Shown here one piece after another: positions 24,801 through 32,320 of a stretch of 64,000 nt of DNA. The position numbers and the translations under genes were made by a program. Every line of letters begins with the position of its first letter. Positions within the stretch are counted from its first letter, which is position 1. A model generated the notes under the pieces. The model did not search any database. It saw only the letters and a list, made by a program, of their open reading frames with translations, and had not been told where the DNA came from. The stretch covers positions 62,001-126,000 of the forward strand of contig NZ_CAMLSE010000013.1 of the NCBI RefSeq assembly GCF_946482605.1. The letters are read 5' to 3'. The DNA is from an uncultured Dyadobacter sp. (lineage in GTDB: Bacteria; Bacteroidota; Bacteroidia; Cytophagales; Spirosomataceae).

Positions 24801-25150
24801 GCCTGTGCGCGGTTGGTGAATGCGCTGAGCTCCGCCGACGCCTGCGCCATGTTGGTACCGGGGTAGAAGTTCACCTTCATCAGGGTGAGGCCCTGGATGT
24901 TCTTCGTTTCAATGCTTTTGATCCCGTTCACATAGAGGAGGATATTGATGTATTGCTTGGCGAAGAAAGTCTCCATCTGGTCCGGTGTGTAGCCCCCGAA
25001 AGGGTGGGCAATGTACATTACCGGCAAATCGAGTTTCGGGAAAATATCGACTTTGATCTTCCGCACCGCATCAATACCGAAAAAGAATAAACCGGCCACT
25101 ATCACCATGATGGTGATCGGTTTACGTAATGCAAAACGTATTAAATCCAT
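21890..25150 (-). CDS. RND efflux pump permease (AcrB/HAE1-like) with EF-hand insertion
   Basis: A 1086-residue inner-membrane proton-driven pump. The N-terminal helix, two large periplasmic loops and two groups of membrane helices are evident; LALAIGILVDESTVTIENIH is the helix 4 region where the usual proton-relay DD pair sits (here VDES, so one acid only), and MTAVAMVVGMIPMA belongs to the second half. Between the sixth and seventh helices (about residues 500-555) is a charged extension with ADADQNGKISAFERIR: residues 529-540 match a canonical EF-hand loop (D1, D3, N5, G6, I8, E12). This cytoplasmic loop is short in AcrB. Calcium control of the pump is conceivable. Substrates unknown; the HAE versus heavy-metal split is not certain because of the missing second aspartate. 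Confidence 0.92.
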   Translation of the reverse strand: MDLIRFALRKPITIMVIVAGLFFFGIDAVRKIKVDIFPKLDLPVMYIAHPFGGYTPDQMETFFAKQYINILLYVNGIKSIETKNIQGLTLMKVNFYPGTNMAQASAELSAFTNRAQAIFPPGSNPPFIIRFDASTLPVGQLVLSSEKRSNNELLDLANVYVRSTFTSIPGLVSAPPFGGNIRTIVVKADPELLRAHNLTPDQLVEALRVNNQTAPSGNVRIGDKNYITPTNTTVRNVKDFENIPLFKGGVQNLYLRDVATVEDGADITTGYGLVNGKRSVYMSIAKGADASTWEVVQNLKKAIPRIQNTLPEDVKVSYEFDQSTYVMNSVKSLLTEGAIGAILTGLMVLLFLGDPRGALIVILTIPTSIIAGVLFLNLFGQTINIMTLSGLALAIGILVDESTVTIENIHQHFDMGKPKALAIWDACKEIAFPKLLILFCILAVFAPAFTMGGIPGSLFLPLALAIGFSMIVSYFLAQTFVPVMANWIMKVKHHQKADGSQMTDAEEFAASGLSKDPDAQKEALVHRADADQNGKISAFERIRARFMRFINRMIPFRKPIVIAYLIVTTALAAFLLNHIGKDVLPKINGSQFQVRLRAPQGTRMERTEEKTLKTIDIIKKIVGPENVSVTSAYVGQHPGLFSVSPIYLFMAGPQEAVLQVGLHEGFHTNLDELKEKIRKEMKQAMPDVAPSFEPIELTDKILSQGSPTPIEVRMSGRDKKLNEQYANKVIAKLKEISYLRDIQLGQSTKYPAIKIEVDRIRAAQLGVDMNDVSRSLIASTSSSRYTDKNIWVDEKGGFSYAVQVQIPESKMNSVQEMGEIPLLRNANRPVLSDVATITPDTTYGENDNLGAMPVLSVTANLNNTDLGVAQADVKTALASLGELPRGLTVELVGLSQTLTDTLDSLQNGLVVAIVVIFLMLAANFQSFKVSAIVLATVPAVILGSLALLMVTGSTLNLQSYMGIIMSVGVSISNAVLLITNAEQLRKHSGNAIEAAKESAALRLRPIVMTAVAMVVGMIPMASGLGEAGDQSSPLGRAVIGGLIASTFAALFILPLVFAWGQGKATTQSVSLDPEDEESKYYVPMTR

Positions 25151-25186
25151 GTTACTTAAATGTAAGTTTATGTATCGAATGTGTGT

Positions 25187-25282
25187 ATTGTCAGGTGTTG
25201 TCAGGTATGGTCATTTGTCAAGTATTGTCATCACAATCAATGACCATACACGACTACTCCTGACTACCAATGACCACTTAAC
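25187..25282. repeat. Inverted array of ~10-bp GTCA-containing units
   Basis: On the left side units TATTGTCAGG, TGTTGTCAGG, TATGGTCATT, TGTCAAG and TATTGTCATC follow each other; on the right (about 25236-25280) the same units occur in reverse complement (AATGACCATA, CTGACTACC, AATGACCAC). It lies in the gap between the tolC-like and RND pump genes. It could form a long imperfect hairpin in the mRNA and set pump expression relative to the channel. Confidence 0.65.
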
Positions 25283-25292
25283 CTCCCGGGTG

Positions 25293-26690
25293 TCATTGGT
25301 TCAGAAATACGCCGATATCGCCTGCCGCCGCAGCTTTGAGCAATATCGCTTGCCAGATGTTCGTCGCGGCGATGTCCCGGCTGGTTTCGGCACGGTTGAG
25401 CACGTAGAGCGCCTGCGTCATGTCTACGATATTGCTGAGGCCGTTTTTATACAAAACACTTTTCTGCAAATAGGCGTCGGAAGCCGATTGTACCTGCACG
25501 GGCGCCTCTCGGTAATTGGCAAGGGCATTGCCGATCTTCGTTTCCGAGAGAATGAGCTGGTTTTTCAATTGCTGATCGGCGAGATCGTACTCTTCCTTCA
25601 ATGCATTGGAAACAAACTTCTGCGACATCACCTGCTGGCGCGTACGCAGCACGCTCGTCATGTTCCAGGTAGCGCCCACACCCAGCAGGTAGTTGGCTCT
25701 GACGGGCTTAATGCCTTCCAGGTAATTATGCGTGTAGGCTGTCTGGTCGCTGGCATAGCTGGAAGAAAACCCGGCCCCACGCCCTTGAAATACACCAAAT
25801 AGCGAGAATACCGGCATTCCCAGCGTGTGGAAGTATTTGGCTTGCTGCTCGCTGACGGCGATACGGTTGGCATAGAACTTCAAAAGCGGGTGGTTTTCGG
25901 TCCTGCCTGCCGAATCGGCGACGGAACGCGGAACACGCGCGAGCAGCAGCGTGTCGAGCTGAAAACGCTGGTCGGTAATGCCCATTAGCCTGGCCAGGTT
26001 ATTCGCCTGTTCCTGCTCAAAATCCCGGGCTTGCGTAATGCTGATCTTCGCATTGGAAACTTCGGCGTTGGCCAGCGAGGAATCCACGCCGGGGATCAGC
26101 CCGTTTTTAGCGCGGGTTACTACGACGGTTTTCAATGCATTGGCACGTTCCAGGTTGTTTTCCCAGGAGCGGATGAGGCGTTGGGCGGCGAGCAGGTTCA
26201 GGTAGGCGGCCGCCACGCGTACGCTATGCTGGAATTGTTCCTGTTCGAGATCGGCCCGGTCGCGGTTCACGGCTGACTGGGCGACATTGATCCGCTCACG
26301 TGCGCGGCCGAATGCGAAGAAATCCCAGTTCACGTTGGTCAGGTACAACGCCCCGAATGCGGAATTCCAGTTTTGCTGCGGTAGCGGAAGGCCCGAAGAG
26401 GCTACCGAGAGCCCCATTCCGTAAAGCGGCCCATTCTGGCCATTCACGGTACCATAGTCCTGCTGGGCCGAGAGGTTGAAATTGGGAAGGTATTCTTTCT
26501 TACTTTGAAGTACCGTCGCTTTGGAGGCGCTCAGGTAGTTGTTCTTGGCTTTAATACTCCCGTAGTTGGAAACGGCCGTTTCGACGGCCTGTTGTAACGT
26601 AAGTGTCTGGGCGCACAGTTTTTCACCGGCACCGACCAGCGAGAGGGTCAGCAGCAGGGAGGGAAAATACTTCTTCGATGTCATTTGCAT
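25293..26690 (-). CDS. TolC-family outer-membrane efflux channel
   Basis: A 465-residue channel protein with a signal peptide (cleaved after about residue 28, KLCAQ). TLTLQQAVETAVSNYGSIKAKNNYLSAS is the start of the first outer membrane efflux protein (OEP) repeat, and LLGVGATWNMTSVLRTRQQVMSQ the start of the second; both consist of long helices that form the periplasmic tunnel. It is first in the order channel-pump-adaptor. The start could be ATG 26690 or 26684; both keep the signal peptide. A repeat of CCGC palindromes upstream and an AraC gene on the same strand suggest regulation. Confidence 0.9.
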   Translation of the reverse strand: MQMTSKKYFPSLLLTLSLVGAGEKLCAQTLTLQQAVETAVSNYGSIKAKNNYLSASKATVLQSKKEYLPNFNLSAQQDYGTVNGQNGPLYGMGLSVASSGLPLPQQNWNSAFGALYLTNVNWDFFAFGRARERINVAQSAVNRDRADLEQEQFQHSVRVAAAYLNLLAAQRLIRSWENNLERANALKTVVVTRAKNGLIPGVDSSLANAEVSNAKISITQARDFEQEQANNLARLMGITDQRFQLDTLLLARVPRSVADSAGRTENHPLLKFYANRIAVSEQQAKYFHTLGMPVFSLFGVFQGRGAGFSSSYASDQTAYTHNYLEGIKPVRANYLLGVGATWNMTSVLRTRQQVMSQKFVSNALKEEYDLADQQLKNQLILSETKIGNALANYREAPVQVQSASDAYLQKSVLYKNGLSNIVDMTQALYVLNRAETSRDIAATNIWQAILLKAAAAGDIGVFLNQ

Positions 26691-26742
26691 TCAGATTATA
26701 TGGCAACTGAACCGGGCGAGTGTGTGGGGTCAAAAGATTGGC

Positions 26743-26828
26743 TGCCACAGCGTGGCCGCCATTGCGGTGGTCCGCCACTGCGGTGGGCCGCCAGGCTCGT
26801 CGGATTGCTTCGCAAAGGTAATCCGACG
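26743..26828 (-). promoter_or_regulatory. Tandem GC palindromes and hairpin upstream of the efflux operon
   Basis: Units CCGCCATTGCGGTGGT (26756-26771), CCGCCACTGCGGTGGG (26772-26787) and CCGCCAGG (26788-26795) are direct copies, each with CCGC/GCGG arms; a weaker copy precedes them at 26743. Next, CGTCGGATT (26798-26806) pairs with AATCCGACG (26820-26828) around a 13-base loop. They lie between the AraC gene end and the channel gene start. They may be regulator sites or an araC terminator; the sequence cannot decide. Confidence 0.5.
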
Positions 26829-26882
26829 TCCTGAGGCAATGTTTATTACTTTCAAACAATATCTTATAAAATTCAAACATCC

Positions 26883-27794
26883 CTAGCGTTCATGAACGCG
26901 GTACGATTTCGGGGTAATGCCGATTTGCTTTTTGAACAGGTTATTAAAGTAGGCGGGGTATTCGAAACCGAGGCAGAATGCGATCTCGGCAACACTCCAG
27001 TTGGAATGCCGGAGCATTACTTTGGATTGAGTGAGCACGCGGTCGATAATGTGTTCGGTGGTAGTTTTTCCGGTGATTTCCTTCAAGGCCCGGTTCAGGT
27101 GGTTCACGTGAACGCCGAGCCTGTTGGCGTAATCCTTGGCGGTTTTCAATTTGAGTTTATGCTCCGGGGATTCGATGGGGAACTGGCGTTCGAGAAGTTC
27201 GTGGAATTGGGTCGACAGCTTCGCAGAGCCGTTCACATGCAGGTCACTGACCTCCGAGGGCTGCATTTTCATCGCTTCATGCGAGAGCACGTTCACGTAG
27301 TTGCGCATGAGGTCGTACTTATGAATGTAGTTCGACTCGATATCGGCCTGCATTTTCATAAAAATGCTCAGCAGATATTCCTGCTGCTCTTCATTGATGA
27401 AATACACCGGAATGGAGTCGGTGCGCAGAATAGGGCAGTCGCTTACCGTAGCCGAACGGGTGATCGTGCCCAGAAACTGATCTGTAAACAGGCAAAAGTA
27501 ACCCGATTGCTCCTCCGAAAGCGCCTGCCATGAATACGGCACGTTCCGGTTGAAGAAAACCAGCGCGTTACGGTTGATCTCGATCTCCTGGTTGCCATAG
27601 GTAATCTTCCCTTTTCCGAGGATGAGGGAAATCTTGTAAAAGTCCCTTCTGGCGTAGGAAGTATACTTGTTGCAGAATACGCGGGAAAATACATTGAAAT
27701 GACCTTCATCCCCCGTCGCCTTGTCCGGACCTTTCAGTCCTTTTGCAGCGGGGTGCGTCTGGTAAAAATGCGCTACGGTCTCATTCGGTATCAT
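26883..27794 (-). CDS. AraC-family transcriptional regulator
   Basis: A 303-residue regulator. Residues about 40-150 form a cupin-like sensing domain (FYKISLILGKGKITYGNQEIEINRN region), and the last 100 residues the double helix-turn-helix: KTAKDYANRLGVHVNHLNRALKEITGKT and SVAEIAFCLGFEYPAYFNNLFKKQIGITPKSYR, the standard AraC signature. It lies immediately upstream of the efflux operon on the same strand, so it most likely activates it in response to a small molecule. In Bacteroidota such regulators often sit beside RND systems of this order. The ligand is unknown. Confidence 0.88.
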   Translation of the reverse strand: MIPNETVAHFYQTHPAAKGLKGPDKATGDEGHFNVFSRVFCNKYTSYARRDFYKISLILGKGKITYGNQEIEINRNALVFFNRNVPYSWQALSEEQSGYFCLFTDQFLGTITRSATVSDCPILRTDSIPVYFINEEQQEYLLSIFMKMQADIESNYIHKYDLMRNYVNVLSHEAMKMQPSEVSDLHVNGSAKLSTQFHELLERQFPIESPEHKLKLKTAKDYANRLGVHVNHLNRALKEITGKTTTEHIIDRVLTQSKVMLRHSNWSVAEIAFCLGFEYPAYFNNLFKKQIGITPKSYRVHER

Positions 27795-27923
27795 GAGGTG
27801 AAATTATGAAATTCAAATATCGGCTACAAAGCCAATGCGTTAAAAATTAATTAAACAGGAGGGGTGCTTGGTATCGTCATACTCTTTCCCGGTTAAACCA
27901 CTTTCCGGGTTTGAACGGCAAAA

Positions 27924-27944
27924 GCCGGTGTAGGTAACACCGGC
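27924..27944 (-). terminator. Probable terminator of the first NYKHPNKAA gene
   Basis: GCCGGTGT / ACACCGGC with a 5-base loop, followed on the minus strand by TTTTGCC. It lies 25 bases beyond the stop of the gene at 27969. The T-run is short. Confidence 0.6.
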
Positions 27945-27968
27945 CTGGCAACGGGAGCGTCGGTCATC

Positions 27969-28370
27969 TTAAAGATTGCCGCAGATCCATTCTTCTTCGC
28001 GAACCGGTTTGATCACGTGTACGCCATTACCGGTCTTATAATTGCGGTTCGAGAGGAGCGGATTGATCCTGTTGCGTTGTGTGCGCTGGCTTGTGAAGAC
28101 GACGAACCGAACTTCGCGCGCCGTGTATTTCGGGGTAGGGTCGGTTAGGGGTCGGCCGACGTCCAATGTGGCGAAGCGGGCGGCCAGTGCCGGGTTGGAC
28201 GCTTCGACTACGAGCATAGCCCCAGACGCTGCGGCTGCTTTGTTCGGATGCTTGTAATTGTGGGCGGAGATGCCCGGGTCGGAGACGCGGATGGCTTGTG
28301 CCCGGGATGCGTTGCTCAGGGAGGCAGAGAATGCCAGCAATGCGGCAAAAATGATTGATTTAGGATTCAT
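27969..28370 (-). CDS. Small exported protein with NYKHPNKAA motif (copy A)
   Basis: A 133-residue protein from the ATG at 28370 with a signal peptide (ends ASRAQA). The mature part begins DPGISAHNYKHPNKAAA and later carries TPKYTAREVRFVV and INPLLSNRNYKTGNG. The same three blocks, in the same order, occur in the gene at 28688-29101, so the two are paralogues; overall identity elsewhere is low. No enzyme motif, membrane segment or known domain is seen. The two copies lie in tandem, each with its own terminator and, for this one, a promoter box about 37 bases upstream, so they are separate units. Function unknown. Confidence 0.72.
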   Translation of the reverse strand: MNPKSIIFAALLAFSASLSNASRAQAIRVSDPGISAHNYKHPNKAAAASGAMLVVEASNPALAARFATLDVGRPLTDPTPKYTAREVRFVVFTSQRTQRNRINPLLSNRNYKTGNGVHVIKPVREEEWICGNL

Positions 28371-28407
28371 CACAGGTTAATTGTTGAAAAGGTATCAGGT
28401 TCGTTTT

Positions 28408-28434
28408 CAAAATTACCCGCAAGCTTTTTTACAA
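28408..28434 (-). promoter_or_regulatory. Promoter of the copy A gene
   Basis: On the minus strand TTG (28434-28432) is followed after 16 bases by TAATTTTG (28415-28408), a match to the Bacteroidota TTG / TAnnTTTG pattern, about 37 bases before the start codon. The spacing is slightly short. The surrounding 28371-28639 holds no gene. Confidence 0.5.
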
Positions 28435-28632
28435 TTCATATCCATTTCAAACATTGAACTATAAAATTCAAGCAAGCCGAAAATTATTTTTCAGCGCATT
28501 GGCATTCTGGTCGGAAAGAATTTAGTTTTTTGAAGGAGCAAAAATCATGCGTTTAAAACAGACAAGAAAAGCCTAAAAAATTCATAATTACCTTAATTTG
28601 AACTTTTTGATAAATATTTGGATGGATTTTGG

Positions 28633-28670
28633 AAAACAAAAAACGCCGGCCTCATCGAAGCCGGCGTTTT
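28633..28670 (-). terminator. Rho-independent terminator of the copy B gene
   Basis: Perfect 11-bp stem AAAACGCCGGC / GCCGGCGTTTT with a 9-base loop. On the minus strand the stem ends in TTTTTTGTTTT. It starts 18 bases past the stop of the gene at 28688. Confidence 0.88.
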
Positions 28671-28687
28671 GGTCAATTATATAATGG

Positions 28688-29101
28688 TTAATCTTGGGTC
28701 GGATAAACCTTATCCGGCGTGCTATAATATTCAGCCATTTGCGCTGTGTCTTTGCTCACACTGGGAGTGGGGGTTTTGTAGTTTCTCGGCGAGTTAAGCG
28801 GATTGATTTCCACTCCCTCTGGCCTGTATTCGCGTGTCACGACGAGCGTGGCGGGGCGAGGTGCATATTTTGGCGTCGTGCTCACATACTTCGTCTGGTA
28901 CTTGCCGAAACGTTCCACAGTTCTGATGTTCGCGACGCGTATCGTATTTTGGTCCTTTCCGGCTGCCTTTGCCTGTGCGGCCTTATTGGGGTGCTTATAG
29001 TTGTAAACTGAAATGCCCGGATCAACGATCGACTGCGCGCTGGCGGCGATGGTAAACAGTCCGGTAATGAATATGGCGGTTAAAAATGTGGCTTTTTTCA
29101 T
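28688..29101 (-). CDS. Small exported protein with NYKHPNKAA motif (copy B)
   Basis: A 137-residue protein with a signal peptide (residues 1-22, ending ASAQ). Right after cleavage comes IVDPGISVYNYKHPNKAAQ, then TTPKYAPRPATLVV and INPLNSPRNYKTPTP, matching copy A at 27969. The middle is basic and polar (RTVERFGKYQTKYV). The protein should be periplasmic or surface exposed. The conserved Asn-Tyr-Lys blocks at both ends, N-Y-K-H and N-Y-K-T, suggest an internal duplication. No known family is recognised. Confidence 0.72.
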   Translation of the reverse strand: MKKATFLTAIFITGLFTIAASAQSIVDPGISVYNYKHPNKAAQAKAAGKDQNTIRVANIRTVERFGKYQTKYVSTTPKYAPRPATLVVTREYRPEGVEINPLNSPRNYKTPTPSVSKDTAQMAEYYSTPDKVYPTQD

Positions 29102-29419
29102 GTTGGTAATCGTTTAATCTTCACTATTGCTCCCCTGGTGATAGGGGGTTACATGAAAATTAACAACAGAAAAAAGCATTGCCAAATGTTCTAATAACTC
29201 AGAATTTGGCGGTTTTTATGAAATCAGGGCACTATATCATGCCTATGTTAAGTAAAAATGAAGCGATTTATAAAATCGGGCTTCGAAAAAATGTCATTTC
29301 TCCCGAAAACATAACGGCGCCGCAGAAATCAAGTTAAAAGTAGCCCTGTTTAAATTCAGGAAAAATTTTTGATTTTAATCATTTTCTAACCAGTTTCTAA
29401 TCTTTCCGGGAAATTGGGG
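29102..29419. other. Intergenic region, no gene seen
   Basis: The 318 bases between the copy B start and the bestrophin gene end are AT-rich and hold no credible ORF. They must contain the copy B promoter, but no clean TAnnTTTG box was found. No strong hairpin is visible downstream of the bestrophin gene. Confidence 0.5.
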
Positions 29420-30301
29420 CTATTTAAGTAACGCCCGGGTGGAGGTATGAATGCCTTTGCAGATCCGCTCCATCGGCAAGTCGTTCACATCCTCGCCAAA
29501 TGGATCCTCGATTTCTTCCGCGATCACTTCCAGGCTGGCCAGGATGTAGAATACGAACATCACGAACGGAACGACGAGGAAATGCAGGCTGAACACGTAC
29601 CCGATCGGGAGCGTAAGGCAATAGATAAAAATGAATTTCTTGATAAACGAACTGTAAGACAATGGAATAGGCGTATTCTTGATCCGCTCGCAGGCACCGC
29701 AGATGTTCGTAAAACCTTCGAGCTCGTGATTGAGTATAATGGTGTGTTCAGGAAGTAGCGCGCCCTTTCGTTGCAGCTCTATGACTTTGGCAAACAATGC
29801 GGCGGCGATTTGGTTGGGAATGTGGTCGACTGTGATGAGCGACGACTTTTTGTAAAGTGCCGTGTCTTCAAACTCGTCAGGCCTGTAATGATTACGCAGA
29901 TGGTTTTTCAGCGCGAATGCATAGTTCGGGATCATTTTGGTAAAGAACTCGCGTTCTGCGGCATATTCCGGCCCGATCAGCGCGGCGATCTTCAATGCCA
30001 GGTTACGGCTGCCGTTCACGAGCGAGCCCCATTGCTTGCGGCCTTCCCACCAGCGGTCGTAAGCGGTGTTGGTGCGAAATACGAGCAGCATCGAAATCAC
30101 AAACCCGAGCAACGAGTGCATCAGTGAAATGTTTTTCAGGTCGTTGTTTTCGGTAATCTTTAAATGGATGATGATAATGTAGGCGACAACGCTGGAATAA
30201 ACGGCCATTGTCAGGATCATCGGCGCCAGTTTGCGCACGGTGTCGGCCTTCTGGAAATAGAAAATGTAGCGGAACCACTCCTTGGGGTTGTAGTCGATCA
30301 T
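29420..30301 (-). CDS. Bestrophin-family (UPF0187) anion channel
   Basis: A 293-residue membrane protein. MHSLLGFVISMLLVFRTNTAYDRWWEGRKQWGSLVNGSRNLA contains the family signature (RTNxAYDRWWEGRxxWG), and later helices (FIFIYCLTLPIGYVFSLHFLVVPFVMFVFYILASLEVIAEEIEDPFG) end with the conserved acidic EEIEDPFG motif. Bacterial homologues form pentameric ion channels. Its first 4 bases overlap the stop of the upstream exonuclease gene on the same strand, so they are translated from one message, without an obvious functional link. Confidence 0.9.
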   Translation of the reverse strand: MIDYNPKEWFRYIFYFQKADTVRKLAPMILTMAVYSSVVAYIIIIHLKITENNDLKNISLMHSLLGFVISMLLVFRTNTAYDRWWEGRKQWGSLVNGSRNLALKIAALIGPEYAAEREFFTKMIPNYAFALKNHLRNHYRPDEFEDTALYKKSSLITVDHIPNQIAAALFAKVIELQRKGALLPEHTIILNHELEGFTNICGACERIKNTPIPLSYSSFIKKFIFIYCLTLPIGYVFSLHFLVVPFVMFVFYILASLEVIAEEIEDPFGEDVNDLPMERICKGIHTSTRALLK

Positions 30302-30885
30302 ACTAGCTTGACCTGGTCGATGAGCTTGAAAAATTCTTTAAAACACTTTGCGGTAAGGCGCGCGTCTTCCAATGCATTGTGCGTTTCCTCTTCCCGTTCG
30401 AATCCGAAATAGCTCGCCACCGAGCCCAGACTGAGCGAACGCGGCACCTGCCTGCCGTTCTTTTCGAGGATCTGGAAGAATAAATAGGAAACGGTGTGGA
30501 GGTCGAGCTGCTTGTTGGAGAAGCCCCATTTCAATTTCTCATTGCGGTAGGCAAAGCGGAGGAAGTTGATATCGTTGATCACGCTCTGGCCGCAAATGAT
30601 CACATTCGCAAGGCTGGGTTTGCCGACATTGAGTTTTTTGATCCATTTTTCAAACTCGGGGATGACATCATAGATCATCGGCGCATCTTCCAGGTCGTCC
30701 AGCGAAAGCCCGTGGACTTCTTCGGATTTGACTGAAAAAGCCTCCTCGTTTTCGGGATACACATTTTGCAGGTAGGTCCCGAGCGACCGCCAGTTGTCGT
30801 CAAAAAATTCCGCGCCGATCTGGATAATCTCGTTCCAGCCAGGCTCCGGCCCGGTCATTTCGATATCTAAAACTAGGAAGGACAT
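30298..30885 (-). CDS. DEDDh 3'-5' exonuclease (RNase T / DnaQ-like)
   Basis: A 195-residue single-domain exonuclease. MSFLVLDIEMTGPEPGWNEII carries the first acidic pair (D7, E9), VIICGQSVINDINFLRF the middle aspartate, and THNALEDARLTAKCF the histidine and last aspartate, making the DEDDh set complete. Such proteins process RNA ends or single-stranded DNA; oligoribonuclease-like and DnaQ-like members cannot be separated here. There is no polymerase or clamp partner nearby. It overlaps the bestrophin gene by 4 bases. Confidence 0.85.
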   Translation of the reverse strand: MSFLVLDIEMTGPEPGWNEIIQIGAEFFDDNWRSLGTYLQNVYPENEEAFSVKSEEVHGLSLDDLEDAPMIYDVIPEFEKWIKKLNVGKPSLANVIICGQSVINDINFLRFAYRNEKLKWGFSNKQLDLHTVSYLFFQILEKNGRQVPRSLSLGSVASYFGFEREEETHNALEDARLTAKCFKEFFKLIDQVKLV

Positions 30886-30940
30886 AGGCAGGCTGGCAGG
30901 GCTAATGGAAAAATGGTCATGATTTGGAAACTCAAACTTA

Positions 30941-30974
30941 TACTTTTGTGTACAAAATTATGCAATCATTGCAT
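30941..30974 (+). promoter_or_regulatory. nspC promoter box and 15-bp palindrome
   Basis: TACTTTTG at 30941-30948 fits TAnnTTTG. Just downstream ATGCAAT-C-ATTGCAT (30960-30974) is a perfect palindrome with one central base, placed around the expected start of the transcript, a good place for an operator. No regulator gene is adjacent. Confidence 0.5.
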
Positions 30975-31008
30975 GCAAGAAGATCCGATAAACACTGATT
31001 TATAACAA

Positions 31009-32166
31009 ATGCCCATCGATTTCAAAGAAATTCCATCGCCCTGTTTTGTTCTGGAAGAGGAGCTGCTCCGCAAGAACCTGGAACTCATCGACTCGGTCCA
31101 GAAGGCGGCTGGATGCCAGATCATCCTCGCGCTCAAAGGGTTTTCCATGTACAGTGCCTTCCCGATCGTGAAGGAATACCTCTCGGGAGCCACTGCCAGT
31201 TCACTCAATGAGGTGAAGCTGATCAACGATTTTATGGGCTACCAGTCGCATACCTATATGCCGGCCTACCTCGACAGCGAGTTTGGCGAGATCATGGAGC
31301 GCAGCAGTCACATTACATTCAATTCGTTGAGCCAGTGGGAGCGGTTCCAGGAAAGGGTAGAGGCCTACAAAACCGCTAACCCGGGCAAGACGCTTTCGTG
31401 TGGTATCCGCGTCAATCCTCAGTACTCGGAGGTAGCCACGGACATGTACAATCCCTGCGTGCCGGGCTCTCGCCTGGGTGTAACGCGCGACAAGCTACCC
31501 GACGAGCTTCCTGCAGGGATCGACGGCATTCACTTTCATACGCTCTGTGAGAATGGCTCCGATACCTTGGAGCGAACGCTGGAAGCATTGGAAGCAAGGT
31601 TCGGAGACTTGCTGCATCAGGCGAAGTGGCTCAACATGGGCGGCGGTCACCTCATGACGAGGGATGGATATGATATTAGTAAGCTAATTAAATTAGTTAG
31701 TACTATCAAGGCGAAGTACAATCTGGAAGTGATCCTGGAACCGGGTTCGGCCATCGCCTGGCGCACGGGTGTACTGTACACGACGGTACTCGACGTACTC
31801 GACAGCCAGGGCATTGAAGTGGCGATCCTCGACACCTCATTTGCAGCCCACATGCCCGACACTTTGGAGATGCCCTACAAGCCCGCCATCAGAGGCGCAC
31901 ACCAGGAGCCGGTTGCAGGAAAACCAACTTACAGATTGGGAGGAATGACCTGTCTGGCAGGCGACTACATGGGCGACTACTCGTTCGACAAGCCGCTTGA
32001 AATTGACGATAAAATCATATTTGAGGATATGATACACTACACCATGGTGAAGACCACTACATTTAACGGTGTTAATTTACCTTCCATAGGGATATGGAGA
32101 ACAGACCAAAAATTTCAACTGATTCGCTCCTACGGATACGAGAGCTTCAAAGACAGGTTATCGTAG
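31009..32166 (+). CDS. nspC: Carboxynorspermidine/carboxyspermidine decarboxylase
   Basis: A 385-residue PLP enzyme of the alanine-racemase-fold decarboxylase group. IILALKGFSMYSAFPIV holds the PLP lysine, GIHFHTLCENGSDTLE and WLNMGGGHLMTRDGYD are the phosphate-binding and substrate regions, and EPGSAIAWRTGVL and GMTCLAGDYMGDY (with the active-site Cys and Asp) complete the site. The enzyme decarboxylates carboxynorspermidine or carboxyspermidine to the polyamine in the pathway that replaces S-adenosylmethionine decarboxylase in many Bacteroidota. The partner dehydrogenase is not in the window. The gene is single, with its own promoter and a repeat array downstream. No regulator is adjacent. 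Confidence 0.92.
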   Translation: MPIDFKEIPSPCFVLEEELLRKNLELIDSVQKAAGCQIILALKGFSMYSAFPIVKEYLSGATASSLNEVKLINDFMGYQSHTYMPAYLDSEFGEIMERSSHITFNSLSQWERFQERVEAYKTANPGKTLSCGIRVNPQYSEVATDMYNPCVPGSRLGVTRDKLPDELPAGIDGIHFHTLCENGSDTLERTLEALEARFGDLLHQAKWLNMGGGHLMTRDGYDISKLIKLVSTIKAKYNLEVILEPGSAIAWRTGVLYTTVLDVLDSQGIEVAILDTSFAAHMPDTLEMPYKPAIRGAHQEPVAGKPTYRLGGMTCLAGDYMGDYSFDKPLEIDDKIIFEDMIHYTMVKTTTFNGVNLPSIGIWRTDQKFQLIRSYGYESFKDRLS

Positions 32167-32230
32167 TAAGAGTAAACTAATTTGCTGCTATCGGTTACTT
32201 GTGGCTTGAAGGAGTTCGCGGAAAAGTTCT

Positions 32231-32320
32231 AATGAGTGAATGAGTGAATGAGTGACTGAGTGAATGGTTTTAAATCAAAAATATTCACTCATTCACTCAT
32301 TCGCACATTGACTCATTTCA
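32231..32320. repeat. Inverted arrays of the octamer ATGAGTGA
   Basis: Left array 32231-32267 has about 4.5 copies of ATGAGTGA (one with CTGAGTGA). After a 15-base AT spacer the right array (32283-32317) has about 4.5 copies of the reverse complement (ATTCACTC, ATTCGCAC, ATTGACTC). The two can fold into a long hairpin between the convergent nspC and PIG-L genes, and the right array runs into the PIG-L stop codon. Confidence 0.8.
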
